Assembly (NCBI GenBank): GCA_024653225.1
Contig: JANLGA010000074.1
Coordinates: forward strand, 1-8,473
Length of the DNA: 8,473 nucleotides
Origin: Bacillota bacterium
Lineage (GTDB): Bacteria > Bacillota > Sulfobacillia > JABLXB01
Direction: 5' to 3'
The notes beneath the pieces were generated by a model that saw only the letters and a program-made list of their open reading frames with translations, had not been told where the DNA came from and did no database searches. Shown one piece after another: positions 1 through 5,966 of this stretch; within the stretch, counting starts at the first letter, position 1, and every line of letters starts with the position of its first letter. The translations under genes and the position numbers were made by a program.

Positions 1-56
1 TACGCGAGGGGGGTAGGACCGTAGGGGCCGGAGTCGTCACCAAGATCACCGAGTAA
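1..56 (+). CDS. tuf: Elongation factor Tu, C-terminal end (partial)
   Basis: Only the last 17 complete codons are present (from base 3), ending in TAA at 54-56. The peptide reads REGGRTVGAGVVTKITE, the hallmark C-terminus of bacterial EF-Tu domain 3 (REGGRTVGAGVV is nearly invariant). EF-Tu is the GTPase that delivers aminoacyl-tRNA to the ribosomal A site. Placement just upstream of rpmG-tRNA-Trp-secE-nusG fits the common bacterial order. No clear terminator is seen in the 19 bases between its stop and the next promoter, so read-through into rpmG is possible. Confidence 0.9.
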   Translation, partial: REGGRTVGAGVVTKITE

Positions 57-75
57 GCCGGCCTCTTTGGCAGTA

Positions 76-104
76 TTGACAGTGATATGACGCTGTGCTA
101 AATT
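76..104 (+). promoter_or_regulatory. Sigma70-type promoter for the rpmG-tRNA-Trp-secE-nusG operon
   Basis: A perfect -35 hexamer TTGACA (76-81) is followed after a 17-nt spacer by TAAATT (99-104), which matches 4 of 6 of the -10 consensus. A TG at 96-97 sits one base upstream of the -10, giving an extended -10 (TGnTAAATT). Transcription would start near base 111, leaving a leader of about 38 nt before rpmG. Strength and position fit a housekeeping promoter separating tuf from the secE-nusG operon. Confidence 0.7.
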
Positions 105-148
105 GAAGGGGCGACTGTGCGGCTCCGGCCGCTGAACGGGTGAGAACG

Positions 149-298
149 GTGCGGCAGATCATCACGCTGGCCTGCGGAGAGTGTAAGCGCAGGAACTACA
201 CCACGATGAAAAACAAGAAGAACGATCCGAACCGCCTGGAGATCAAGAAGTATTGCAGGTGGTGCCGAGCTCACACCGTTCACAAGGAGACCAGATAG
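149..298 (+). CDS. rpmG: 50S ribosomal protein L33 (zinc-ribbon type)
   Basis: This 49-residue protein begins MRQIITLACGECKRRNY and ends HTVHKETR, matching bacterial L33, a small 50S protein near the E site. Cysteines 9, 12, 36 and 39 form two CxxC knuckles, so this is the zinc-binding (C+) form. The GTG at 149 is preferred because it gives the usual 49-residue length and has GGGTGA five bases upstream. An in-frame GTG at 140 would add three residues (52 aa) and cannot be excluded. The gene lies between the tuf tail and tRNA-Trp, its usual place in Bacillota-like genomes, and is probably the first gene of the secE-nusG transcript. The short ORF carries no frameshift. Confidence 0.9.
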   Translation: MRQIITLACGECKRRNYTTMKNKKNDPNRLEIKKYCRWCRAHTVHKETR

Positions 299-331
299 GT
301 CCCACGGTCGCGGTCGAGCGAGAAGACCTGC

Positions 332-408
332 AGGCCCGTAGCTCCAATCGGTAGAGCAGCGGACTCCAAATCCGCGAGTTGGGGGTTCGAGTCCCTCCGG
401 GCCTGCCA
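332..408 (+). tRNA. trnW: tRNA-Trp (anticodon CCA), CCA end encoded
   Basis: A full cloverleaf can be drawn. The acceptor stem is AGGCCCG (332-338) with CGGGCCT (398-404). The D stem is GCTC/GAGC (341-344, 354-357). The anticodon stem is GCGGA/TCCGC (359-363, 371-375) around loop CTCCAAA, with anticodon CCA at 366-368. The T stem is GGGGG/CCCTC with one G-U pair, around TTCGAGT (386-392). The discriminator base G405, a tryptophan identity element in bacteria, is followed by an encoded CCA (406-408). The tRNA sits between rpmG and secE with short spacers and no promoter or terminator of its own, so it is probably cut out of the operon mRNA by RNase P and 3' nucleases. Confidence 0.97.
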
Positions 409-422
409 TTTCATTAGGGGGT

Positions 423-641
423 GTGACGGTCCGGATGCGACTGAATATCAAGGAAAGCGGTCGCAGGTTGGCCCGGTACCTGCGTGACACCCGGCTGGAG
501 TTGAAGAAGATAATCTGGCCCGGCCGGAAAGAAACTATCGTGTTCACCACGGTCGTGGTTGTAACGGTGGTCCTGGTCTCCGGCGTGATGTGGCTCATGG
601 ACATGGTCTTCAGCTCCGTGGTGGGAACCATTATCAGGTAG
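423..641 (+). CDS. secE: Preprotein translocase subunit SecE
   Basis: This is the short, single-span form of SecE (72 aa), an essential membrane subunit of the SecYEG protein channel. Residues 26-38 carry the conserved amphipathic helix and turn (ELKKIIWPGRKET, with the family WP motif). They are followed by one hydrophobic segment at about 39-63 rich in Val/Thr/Ile/Met. There is no signal peptide. The start is uncertain: GTG at 423 lies almost against the purine run 416-421, too close for a good ribosome site, while ATG at 435 (68 aa) has that run about 13 bases upstream. Either start keeps the functional part. It lies 14 bases after tRNA-Trp and 48 bases before nusG, the conserved arrangement. 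Confidence 0.92.
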   Translation: MTVRMRLNIKESGRRLARYLRDTRLELKKIIWPGRKETIVFTTVVVVTVVLVSGVMWLMDMVFSSVVGTIIR

Positions 642-644
642 TCT

Positions 645-689
645 GGAGGTGGGTGACCGCCGGGGTCGGCCCCGGGGCGTCCCTATATC
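645..689 (+). promoter_or_regulatory. Split ribosome binding site with hairpin, nusG leader
   Basis: A strong Shine-Dalgarno sequence GGAGGTG (645-651) lies 38 bases before the nusG ATG. A GC-rich hairpin lies between them. It is either a 6-bp stem CCGGGG/CCCCGG (660-665/670-675, loop TCGG) or a longer bulged stem spanning 655-681. If the longer form folds, the binding site and start would be about 11 unpaired bases apart, close to a workable spacing. No other start codon occurs in the nusG frame between the TGA at 654-656 and 690. No U-tract follows, so this is not a terminator. Confidence 0.45.
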
Positions 690-1217
690 ATGGAGAAGAA
701 ATGGTACGTGGTCCACACGTACTCCGGTTACGAGAACAAGGTGAAGGCCAACTTGGAGAAGCGCGTCCAGTCCATGGACATGCAGGACAAGATATTCAGG
801 ATCGTCGTTCCCACTGAAGAAGAGGTCGAGATAAAGGACGGCAAGCGGAAGGTAACGAAGCGCAAGGTATTTCCGGGATACGTAATCGTGGAAATGATAA
901 TGAATGATGACTCGTGGTATGTCGTCAGGAACACGCCGGGGGTCACCGGTTTCGTGGGGTCGGGTTCGAAGCCCCTACCACTCCAACCCTCGGAGGTCAG
1001 GTCAATCCTCCGGCAGATGGGGATAGACGAGCCGCGGCCGAAGGTACACTTTGAAGTTAACCAGAACGTCAAGGTTGCTTTCGGGCCCTTTGCAGGCCTC
1101 ATCGGGACTATCCAGGAAGTGATGGAGGACAAGCAGAAGCTCCGGGTGTTGGTTTCCATGTTCGGCAGGGAGACCCCCCTGGAACTAGATTTCATGCAGG
1201 TGGAAGAGCTCGAGTAG
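690..1217 (+). CDS. nusG: Transcription termination/antitermination factor NusG
   Basis: NusG (175 aa) binds RNA polymerase and couples it to Rho or to the leading ribosome. The N-terminal NGN domain covers about residues 3-112, beginning KKWYVVHTYSGYENKV with the conserved W5, Y6 and G13-Y14, and including the FPGYVIVEM strand near 61-69. The C-terminal KOW domain runs from about 124 to 172 (FGPFAGLIGT at 131-140). The length is that of Bacillota and proteobacterial NusG and lacks the long acidic N-terminus frequent in Actinobacteria. ATG 690 is the only plausible start, but its immediate upstream bases lack a good ribosome site (see the split site at 645-689). The gene sits between secE and rplK, as in most bacteria. 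Confidence 0.96.
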   Translation: MEKKWYVVHTYSGYENKVKANLEKRVQSMDMQDKIFRIVVPTEEEVEIKDGKRKVTKRKVFPGYVIVEMIMNDDSWYVVRNTPGVTGFVGSGSKPLPLQPSEVRSILRQMGIDEPRPKVHFEVNQNVKVAFGPFAGLIGTIQEVMEDKQKLRVLVSMFGRETPLELDFMQVEELE

Positions 1218-1284
1218 GCGGCTGAGCCCGGGTGCGGTCAAACCGCGAAGCTCGTGTTCTCCACGGGTCCGGGAGGAGAAGTGA

Positions 1285-1710
1285 ATGGCCAAGAAGGTCG
1301 TGGCCGTGGCGAAACTCCAGATCGTGGGCGGCAAGGCTACGCCCGCCCCGCCGGTCGGACCGGCGCTGGCTCCCCACGGGATAAACCTGATGCAATTCTG
1401 CAAGGAGTTCAATGAGAAGACATCCGGCCAGGCGGGGACCATAGTCCCGGTCGAAGTGACGATCTACGAGGACAGGTCGTTCACGTTCGTGACCAAGACC
1501 CCGCCCGCGGCCGTGCTTCTCAAGATGGCCGCCGGCATCGAGACCGCGTCGGGCGAACCCAACAAGAAGAAGGTCGGCAAGGTGAGCAGGGCGAAGGTCC
1601 GGGAAATCGCCGAGGCCAAGATGAAGGATCTCAACGCCGGGACGGTCGAGGCGGCGATGAGAATGGTGGAAGGAACTGCGAGGAGCATGGGAATCGAGGT
1701 CGTAGACTGA
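1285..1710 (+). CDS. rplK: 50S ribosomal protein L11
   Basis: L11 (141 aa, the family's usual length) binds 23S rRNA at the GTPase-associated centre and helps elongation factors and RelA work on the ribosome. The N-terminal domain shows the proline-rich signature APPVGPALAPHGINLMQF (residues 21-38). The C-terminal RNA-binding domain (about 70-141) includes GEPNKKKVGKVSRAKVREIA and the helix ending in GIEVVD. ATG 1285 has GGAGGAG six bases upstream. It is preceded by 67 noncoding bases after nusG and followed by rplA, so it is probably co-transcribed with both. In many bacteria L1 represses this gene pair through an mRNA mimic of its rRNA site; I cannot identify such a mimic here. Confidence 0.97.
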   Translation: MAKKVVAVAKLQIVGGKATPAPPVGPALAPHGINLMQFCKEFNEKTSGQAGTIVPVEVTIYEDRSFTFVTKTPPAAVLLKMAAGIETASGEPNKKKVGKVSRAKVREIAEAKMKDLNAGTVEAAMRMVEGTARSMGIEVVD

Positions 1711-1767
1711 CTTCCGGGACGTGGGAGGACTGACATCCGCTTGCACCACGAGGAGGATGGCGGGGAC

Positions 1768-2475
1768 ATGGGTTCACGTGGGAAGAAATACGAGGATTCG
1801 CTGAAGCTCGTGGATCGCGCGAGGCTGTACGACCCCGCGGAGGCGCTGGAGCTCGTGAAGAAGACGGCGAAAGCCGGCTTCGATGAGACAGTGGAATGTG
1901 CCGTGCGACTGGGGGTCGATCCGAAGCACGCCGACCAAATGGTGAGAGGCGCAGTCGCGCTTCCCCACGGGATAGGGAAACCGGTCAGGGTCCTGGTTTT
2001 CGCCAAGGGGGAGAAGGCCAAGGAAGCGGAGGAGGCGGGGGCGGACTACGTCGGGGCCGAGGAGCTGATCGAGAGGATCCGGGAGGGCTGGCTCGACTTC
2101 GATGTGACCATCGCCACTCCCGACATGATGGGGGCGGTGGGTAAGCTGGGCAAGATCCTCGGGCCGAAGGGATTGATGCCGAACCCTAAGACCGGGACCG
2201 TGACGTTCGAGACCGGGAGGGCCGTGAGAGAGTTCAAGGCGGGCAAGATCGAGTACCGTACGGAGAAAGCCGGGATAGTGCACGCGCCCATAGGCAAGGT
2301 GTCGTTCACTGTTGACAAGCTGGTGGACAACTTCTATGCCCTTCTGGATGCGCTGATAAGGGCCAAACCGGCCGCCGCCAAGGGGACGTACATTAAGAGC
2401 GTGACTTGCTCCTCAACCATGGGACCGGGCGTGAAAATCAATCCCCTGAGGGTGACCAGGCCCGCGGAGAGATAG
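1768..2475 (+). CDS. rplA: 50S ribosomal protein L1
   Basis: L1 (235 aa) forms the mobile stalk that helps deacylated tRNA leave the E site, and in many bacteria it also represses the L11-L1 mRNA. Recognisable blocks are KKYEDSLKLVDR near the N-terminus, RVLVFAKGEKAKEAEEAGAD (about 74-93), the signature LGPKGLMPNPKTGTVT (131-146) and SSTMGPGVKI (215-224). ATG 1768 is chosen because MGSRGKKY aligns with the usual start and AGGAGG (1751-1756) with GGCGGGG lies upstream. An in-frame TTG at 1741 would add nine non-conserved residues and overrun that ribosome site. It follows rplK by 57 bases. Confidence 0.97.
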   Translation: MGSRGKKYEDSLKLVDRARLYDPAEALELVKKTAKAGFDETVECAVRLGVDPKHADQMVRGAVALPHGIGKPVRVLVFAKGEKAKEAEEAGADYVGAEELIERIREGWLDFDVTIATPDMMGAVGKLGKILGPKGLMPNPKTGTVTFETGRAVREFKAGKIEYRTEKAGIVHAPIGKVSFTVDKLVDNFYALLDALIRAKPAAAKGTYIKSVTCSSTMGPGVKINPLRVTRPAER

Positions 2476-2500
2476 GACGCGAACCGACGGACATCTGGAT

Positions 2501-2580
2501 ACCGGGTTATACCTGACTTGCCGTAGACAGCAGGCGCCCCCGGGGCTTAATGGCGGAGCCGGCCTGCCGAGGCGGGAACC
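2501..2580 (+). promoter_or_regulatory. L10 leader RNA element upstream of rplJ
   Basis: The 169-base gap between rplA and rplJ contains CCGTAGACAGCAGGCG (2521-2536) and GGCCTGCCGAGG (2561-2572). These are the conserved parts of the ribosomal protein L10 leader known from Firmicutes, which binds L10(L12)4 to autoregulate rplJ-rplL. CAGGC (2531-2535) pairs with GCCTG (2562-2566), enclosing a smaller GGC-GGA-GCC hairpin (2552-2560). GGTT (2505-2508) may pair with AACC (2577-2580) to close the element. The boundaries are approximate because I matched by memory of the family and not by a covariance model. Confidence 0.75.
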
Positions 2581-2591
2581 AAGATATGCTT

Positions 2592-2623
2592 GGGCCCCCG
2601 TGTCTGCGGGGCCCGTCTCGTTT
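2592..2623 (+). terminator. Putative attenuator of the rplJ-rplL leader
   Basis: GGGCCCC (2592-2598) pairs with GGGGCCC (2608-2614) around a nine-base loop containing GTGTCTG, followed by a short pyrimidine-rich run (2616-2623, TCTCGTTT). A GC-rich hairpin in this place just after the L10 leader fits the Firmicutes arrangement, in which L10 binding favours premature termination. A competing small hairpin CCAAG/CTTGG (2579-2583/2589-2593) shares two G residues with its 5' arm and may serve as the alternative fold. The U-tract is weak, so termination would be inefficient. Confidence 0.55.
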
Positions 2624-2644
2624 CATGAGGAAGGGGGTGTTGCA

Positions 2645-3181
2645 TTGCCGAATCAGAAGGCGGTCGAGGACAAGAAGCGCGTGGTCAGGGAGCTGAAGGA
2701 GTCGCTGGCACGATCCCGGAGCGCCATTGTCACGGACTATCGCGGCCTGGACGTAGCGCGCATGACCAGGCTGCGAAGATCCCTCCGAGAAGCGGGAGTG
2801 GAGTACAGGGTCGCCAAGAACACGCTGATCGGGATAGCGGCGAGAGAGGCCGGGCTTGAGGGCTTCCACAGGTACCTGAAAGGGCCCACCGCGATAGCGT
2901 TCGGCTACGAAGACCCGGTGACCCCGGCGAGGCTCGTGGTGGGATTCGCCCGCGAAAACAAGCTTCCGGAAATAAAGGGCGGTTTACTGGAAGGGAGGCT
3001 CATTGACGCCGAGCAGGTGAAGTGGCTGGCGGACCTGCCGGGTCGGGAGGTCCTCCTGTCGAGGGTGGCGGGAGGCATGAGGTCTCCGCTGGCGGGCTTG
3101 GTGACCGTCCTACAGTCGACGCTCAGGGGATTCGTGTACGCGGTGGAATCGTTGAGAAAACAGAGAGAGGCGCAGGCGTGA
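2645..3181 (+). CDS. rplJ: 50S ribosomal protein L10
   Basis: L10 (178 aa from this start) anchors the L7/L12 dimers to 23S rRNA and L11, making the base of the GTPase-activating stalk. Typical features are the AIVTDYRGL block (27-35), the RVAKNTLIGIAA block (55-66), KGPTAIAF (79-86) and the long C-terminal helix (about 153-178) that binds L7/L12. TTG 2645 is chosen because the protein then starts MPNQKAVEDKKRVV as L10 proteins do, and GGGGGTG (2633-2639) lies five bases upstream. An in-frame GTG at 2600 falls inside the attenuator hairpin and would add 15 non-conserved residues. Expression is probably controlled by the leader and attenuator just upstream. Confidence 0.95.
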   Translation: MPNQKAVEDKKRVVRELKESLARSRSAIVTDYRGLDVARMTRLRRSLREAGVEYRVAKNTLIGIAAREAGLEGFHRYLKGPTAIAFGYEDPVTPARLVVGFARENKLPEIKGGLLEGRLIDAEQVKWLADLPGREVLLSRVAGGMRSPLAGLVTVLQSTLRGFVYAVESLRKQREAQA

Positions 3182-3212
3182 TCGCCGTGCGACCCGGGAG
3201 GGCTGAAGCGAG

Positions 3213-3599
3213 ATGTCTAGGGTCCAGGAAGTAATGGAGATCATCAAGGGGATGACGGTACTGGAGCTGGCCGAACTGGTCAAGGCATTCGAGACCGAAT
3301 TCGGCGTCAGTGCCGCCCCGGCCGTCATGGCGACCGCCCCCGTGACCGCGGCCGCTCCCTCCGTTGTAGAGGAAGCGCCGGCCGAACAGACGGAATTCGA
3401 CGTGATCCTCACGTCCGCGGGCGACAAGAAGGTGCAGGTCATCAAGGTAGTGCGCGAGGTCACGGGTCTCGGCCTGAAGGAATCCAAGGAGCTGGTTGAC
3501 GGCGCCCCGAAGCCCGTAAAGCAAAAGCTGTCCAAGCAGGAAGCGGAAGCCTTGAAGGCCAAGCTCGTCGAGGCCGGAGCGACGGTCGAGATAAAGTAG
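3213..3599 (+). CDS. rplL: 50S ribosomal protein L7/L12
   Basis: L7/L12 (128 aa) is the acidic multicopy stalk protein that recruits translational GTPases. Residues 1-33 form the dimerisation and L10-binding domain (MTVLELAELVKAFETEFGVS). Residues 34-57 are an Ala/Pro/Val-rich flexible hinge. Residues 60-128 are the globular C-terminal domain, with the factor-binding helix KVQVIKVVREVTGLGLKESK (73-92). ATG 3213 has GGGAGG (3196-3201) upstream, and the gene begins 31 bases after rplJ. It is the last gene of the operon here: a hairpin terminator and an opposing fab operon follow in place of the usual rpoB. Confidence 0.97.
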   Translation: MSRVQEVMEIIKGMTVLELAELVKAFETEFGVSAAPAVMATAPVTAAAPSVVEEAPAEQTEFDVILTSAGDKKVQVIKVVREVTGLGLKESKELVDGAPKPVKQKLSKQEAEALKAKLVEAGATVEIK

Positions 3600-3614
3600 A
3601 CGCCTGTGTCGTGA

Positions 3615-3639
3615 CCTCCGCCGGACCCCGCCGGGGAGG
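3615..3639. repeat. Inverted repeat in the rplL/fabF gap
   Basis: CCTCC (3615-3619) pairs with GGAGG (3635-3639), and after a bulged G the CCGG at 3621-3624 pairs with CCGG at 3631-3634, leaving a six-base loop. It lies between two convergent genes and next to the stronger hairpin at 3643-3661. It may protect a 3' end or assist termination on the minus strand, but no U-tract follows on either strand. Confidence 0.4.
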
Positions 3640-3642
3640 AAG

Positions 3643-3670
3643 GGGGGGCGCAACGCCCCCCGTGTTCTCT
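3643..3670 (+). terminator. Hairpin terminator ending the ribosomal operon
   Basis: An uninterrupted 8-bp stem, GGGGGGCG (3643-3650) with CGCCCCCC (3654-3661), and a three-base CAA loop are followed by GTGTTCTCT. It lies 44 bases after the rplL stop and just before the fabF stop on the other strand. The downstream tract is only partly T-rich on the plus strand and not T-rich on the minus strand, so it works best, if at all, for rplL. The stem itself could also slow polymerase arriving from fabF. Confidence 0.65.
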
Positions 3671-4913
3671 ACACCGGGCGCTTCACTATCAGGCTGACGT
3701 TCTGACCGCCGAAGCCGAACGAGTTCGACATGGCTGCGCGCACCGTCGCCTTCCTGGCGACGTTGGGCACGTAGTCCAGGTCGCAGTCCGGATCGGCTTC
3801 CTCGTAGTTTATGGTAGGCGGCAGGGTGTCGGTTTCGATGGCTTTGACGCAAGCTATCAGCTCTACGATGCCCGCCGCGCCGAGAAGATGGCCGGTCACC
3901 GACTTCGTTGAGCTGACGGCCAGTTTCCAAGCGTGATCCCCGAAGACCCTCTTGATGGCGAGCGTCTCCGTCTTGTCGTTGAGTGGAGTGGATGTGCCGT
4001 GGGCATTGATGTAATCGATCTCTTCCGGTGCCATCCCGGCGTCGCGAAGCGCCGACTCCATGGCTCGCGCCGCTCCTTCCCCGTCGGGCGGGGGCGCGGT
4101 GATGTGGTACGCGTCGGCGGACTGACCGTAGCCGACCACCTCCGCCAATACACGCGCCCCCCGGGCTTGTGCGTGCTCCAAGGATTCCAGTACAACGGCC
4201 CCGCCGCCCTCACCCATCACGAAGCCGTCGCGGCGCGCGTCGAACGGCCTCACCGCCCTGGACGGCTCGTCGTTCCTCGTGGACATCGCCTTCATGGCGC
4301 AGAACCCGGCGAAGGCGATGGGAGTAATCGGAGCTTCGCTGCCGCCCGCGACCATGACGTCCGCGTCCCCTCTGCGGATGATCTCGAACGCATCGCCGAC
4401 CGAGTGGGCCGAGGCGCAGCACGCCGTCGTCAGGGTGACGTTCGGGCCTTTGAATCCGAAACGCATGGCGATGTTTCCGGCGGCCATGTTGGATATCATC
4501 ATCGGGATGAAGAACGGGCTCACCCTGGACGGCCCCTTCTCGATGAGCACCCTGAACTGCTGATCGAACGTCTCCATGCCGCCTATCCCCGTCCCGAAGG
4601 ATACGCCGGCCCGCCCTGGATCCGCGCAAGGCGACCCATGGTCCAACCCCGCATGGGCGAGGGCCATGGCGGCCGAAGCCACGGCGAGCTGCGTGAAGCG
4701 GTCCATCCGCTTGGCCTCGCGGCGGTCTATGAAGGCTGTCGGGTCGAAATCCTTCACTTCGGCGGCTATGGTCGTATCGTAGCCGGCACAGTCAAAGCGC
4801 GTGACGGGACCCACGCCGGAGCGCCCGGCGACGAGGGACTCCCACGTTGACTCGAGGTCTAAGCCGACCGGGGTAACGGCGCCCATGCCGGTGATTACGA
4901 CGCGATTTCTCAT
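3669..4913 (-). CDS. fabF: 3-oxoacyl-ACP synthase II (KAS II)
   Basis: FabF (414 aa) condenses malonyl-ACP with a growing acyl-ACP, releasing CO2, in each elongation round of type II fatty-acid synthesis. The thiolase-fold catalytic set is complete: Cys165 in TACCASAH, His305 in NAHGTSTPLND, Lys337 in SSTKSVTGH and His342 in GHLLGAAG. The Gly-rich NSFGFGGQN loop (397-405) is also present. The N-terminus RVVITGMGAVTPVG is typical. ATG 4913 has GGAG five bases upstream on its strand and begins 15 bases after the acpP stop. Length and motifs are those of FabF and not FabB, and its place after acpP supports this. It is the last gene of the operon and converges with rplL. Confidence 0.97.
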   Translation of the reverse strand: MRNRVVITGMGAVTPVGLDLESTWESLVAGRSGVGPVTRFDCAGYDTTIAAEVKDFDPTAFIDRREAKRMDRFTQLAVASAAMALAHAGLDHGSPCADPGRAGVSFGTGIGGMETFDQQFRVLIEKGPSRVSPFFIPMMISNMAAGNIAMRFGFKGPNVTLTTACCASAHSVGDAFEIIRRGDADVMVAGGSEAPITPIAFAGFCAMKAMSTRNDEPSRAVRPFDARRDGFVMGEGGGAVVLESLEHAQARGARVLAEVVGYGQSADAYHITAPPPDGEGAARAMESALRDAGMAPEEIDYINAHGTSTPLNDKTETLAIKRVFGDHAWKLAVSSTKSVTGHLLGAAGIVELIACVKAIETDTLPPTINYEEADPDCDLDYVPNVARKATVRAAMSNSFGFGGQNVSLIVKRPV

Positions 4914-4928
4914 TTCGGCTCCACTCTC

Positions 4929-5183
4929 CTAGAGACGCGCTGCGAGATAGTCAACCACATGCTTGACTCGGCTGAGCTTCTCGGCATCCTCGTCCGGTAT
5001 CTCGATTCCGAACTCCTCCTCCAGGCTCATCACTATCTCGACGATGTCGAGTGAGTCCGCCCCCAGGTCGTCTATTACTGAGGCGTCGGCCGTGACTTTG
5101 TCCTCGTCCACCTCGAGCTGGGACGATATAACTTTCCTGACCTTCTCCGTTATCGCTTCCCTGGACCACTTGTTGTCAGCCAT
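4929..5183 (-). CDS. acpP: Acyl carrier protein
   Basis: This acidic 84-residue protein carries the growing acyl chain on a phosphopantetheine arm. The arm attaches to Ser44 in the signature LGADSLDIVE (40-49). The four-helix pattern is clear, with helix II continuing SLEEEFGIEIPDEDAEKL (53-70). The protein is about seven residues longer at the N-terminus (MADNKWS) than the usual 77-residue ACP. The start is secure: an ideal ribosome site AGGAGGTG lies four bases before the ATG at 5183. It sits between fabG and fabF, where AcpP is found in the canonical fab operon, which argues for a fatty-acid role rather than a polyketide one. Confidence 0.97.
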   Translation of the reverse strand: MADNKWSREAITEKVRKVISSQLEVDEDKVTADASVIDDLGADSLDIVEIVMSLEEEFGIEIPDEDAEKLSRVKHVVDYLAARL

Positions 5184-5219
5184 AAGGCACCTCCTGTGAC
5201 TTGTCGTATGTACCGGCTT

Positions 5220-5966
5220 TCACGCCGTTAGTCCTCCGTCCACCACCAACACGTGACCTGTCACGTACGACGCCGCCGGCGAAACGAGGAACAGTACCGA
5301 CGAGGCGACGTCCTCAGGGGATCCCATCCTGCCGAGGGGGATCCGGGACATGAAGTCTTCGCGGGCCTGCGGCGGCATTTCTCGCGTCATTGCCGTGTCC
5401 ACGAGTCCGGGTGCGACCGCGTTGACGGTGATCCCGAACGGGCCGAGCTCCCTGGCCATGGACCGGGTCATGCCGATCAGTCCGGCCTTCGAGGCCGAGT
5501 AATTGACCTGTCCCGGGTTTCCGCAGATGCCCGCGACAGAGGTCACGTTCACGATTCGGCCCCACCGCCGGCGCATCATGGTTCGCGCCGCGCACCGAGA
5601 GCAGTTGAACGCGCCCGTGAGGTTTATGCGTATCACGTCCGCCCACTCGTCGGGCTTCATCCTGGCGAACAGGCGGTCGCGGGTGACCCCCGCGTTGTTG
5701 ACGAGGATGTCAACGCCTCCCCAGCGGGAAGCTATGGTATCGAACATGTTCGAGACGGCGTCCGGGTCGGATACGTCGGCTTTCACCGCGATTGTGTCCC
5801 GCCCGAGCCCGCGGATGAGGGACACCGTTTCGTCGGCTCCCGCATCGTTCGCGGAATAGTTGACGACCACGTCCGCTCCCGCCCCGGCGAGGGCCACGGC
5901 GACGGCCCGGCCTATACCCCTGGACGCCCCGGTGACGAGGGCCTTTCTTCCGTCAAGATCCCGCAA
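5220..5966 (-). CDS. fabG: 3-oxoacyl-ACP reductase
   Basis: FabG (248 aa) reduces 3-ketoacyl-ACP to 3-hydroxyacyl-ACP. It is a classical short-chain dehydrogenase: the nucleotide-binding TGASRGIG is at 12-19, NNAG at 90-93 and Asn115 in the helix. The catalytic Ser143, Tyr156 and Lys160 occur as VTSVAG and YSASK. The C-terminus ends VTGHVLVVDGGLTA. NADPH use is likely from Arg16 and family membership. The start is TTG at 5966, with AAGGAGG nine bases upstream; no other start precedes the essential TGASRGIG loop. Its first 55 bases overlap the end of fabD in another frame, which suggests translational coupling. The acpP start is 36 bases beyond its stop. Confidence 0.96.
   Translation of the reverse strand: MRDLDGRKALVTGASRGIGRAVAVALAGAGADVVVNYSANDAGADETVSLIRGLGRDTIAVKADVSDPDAVSNMFDTIASRWGGVDILVNNAGVTRDRLFARMKPDEWADVIRINLTGAFNCSRCAARTMMRRRWGRIVNVTSVAGICGNPGQVNYSASKAGLIGMTRSMARELGPFGITVNAVAPGLVDTAMTREMPPQAREDFMSRIPLGRMGSPEDVASSVLFLVSPAASYVTGHVLVVDGGLTA

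Noticed and set aside
98..631. 177-codon minus-strand frame over rpmG, tRNA-Trp and secE
   Set aside because: It crosses a confident tRNA and two conserved genes and has no domain signal.
1234..1246. Small hairpin GCGGT-CAA-ACCGC between nusG and rplK as an L1 autoregulatory site
   Set aside because: The stem has only 5 bp and I see no clear mimic of the 23S L1-binding site; too weak to call.
1741..1767. Upstream TTG start for rplA
   Set aside because: It would add nine non-conserved residues and bury the AGGAGG site that serves ATG 1768.
3933..4850. 305-codon open frame on the plus strand opposite fabF
   Set aside because: It is an antisense shadow of fabF; GC-rich codon structure leaves the opposite frame open and the product resembles nothing.
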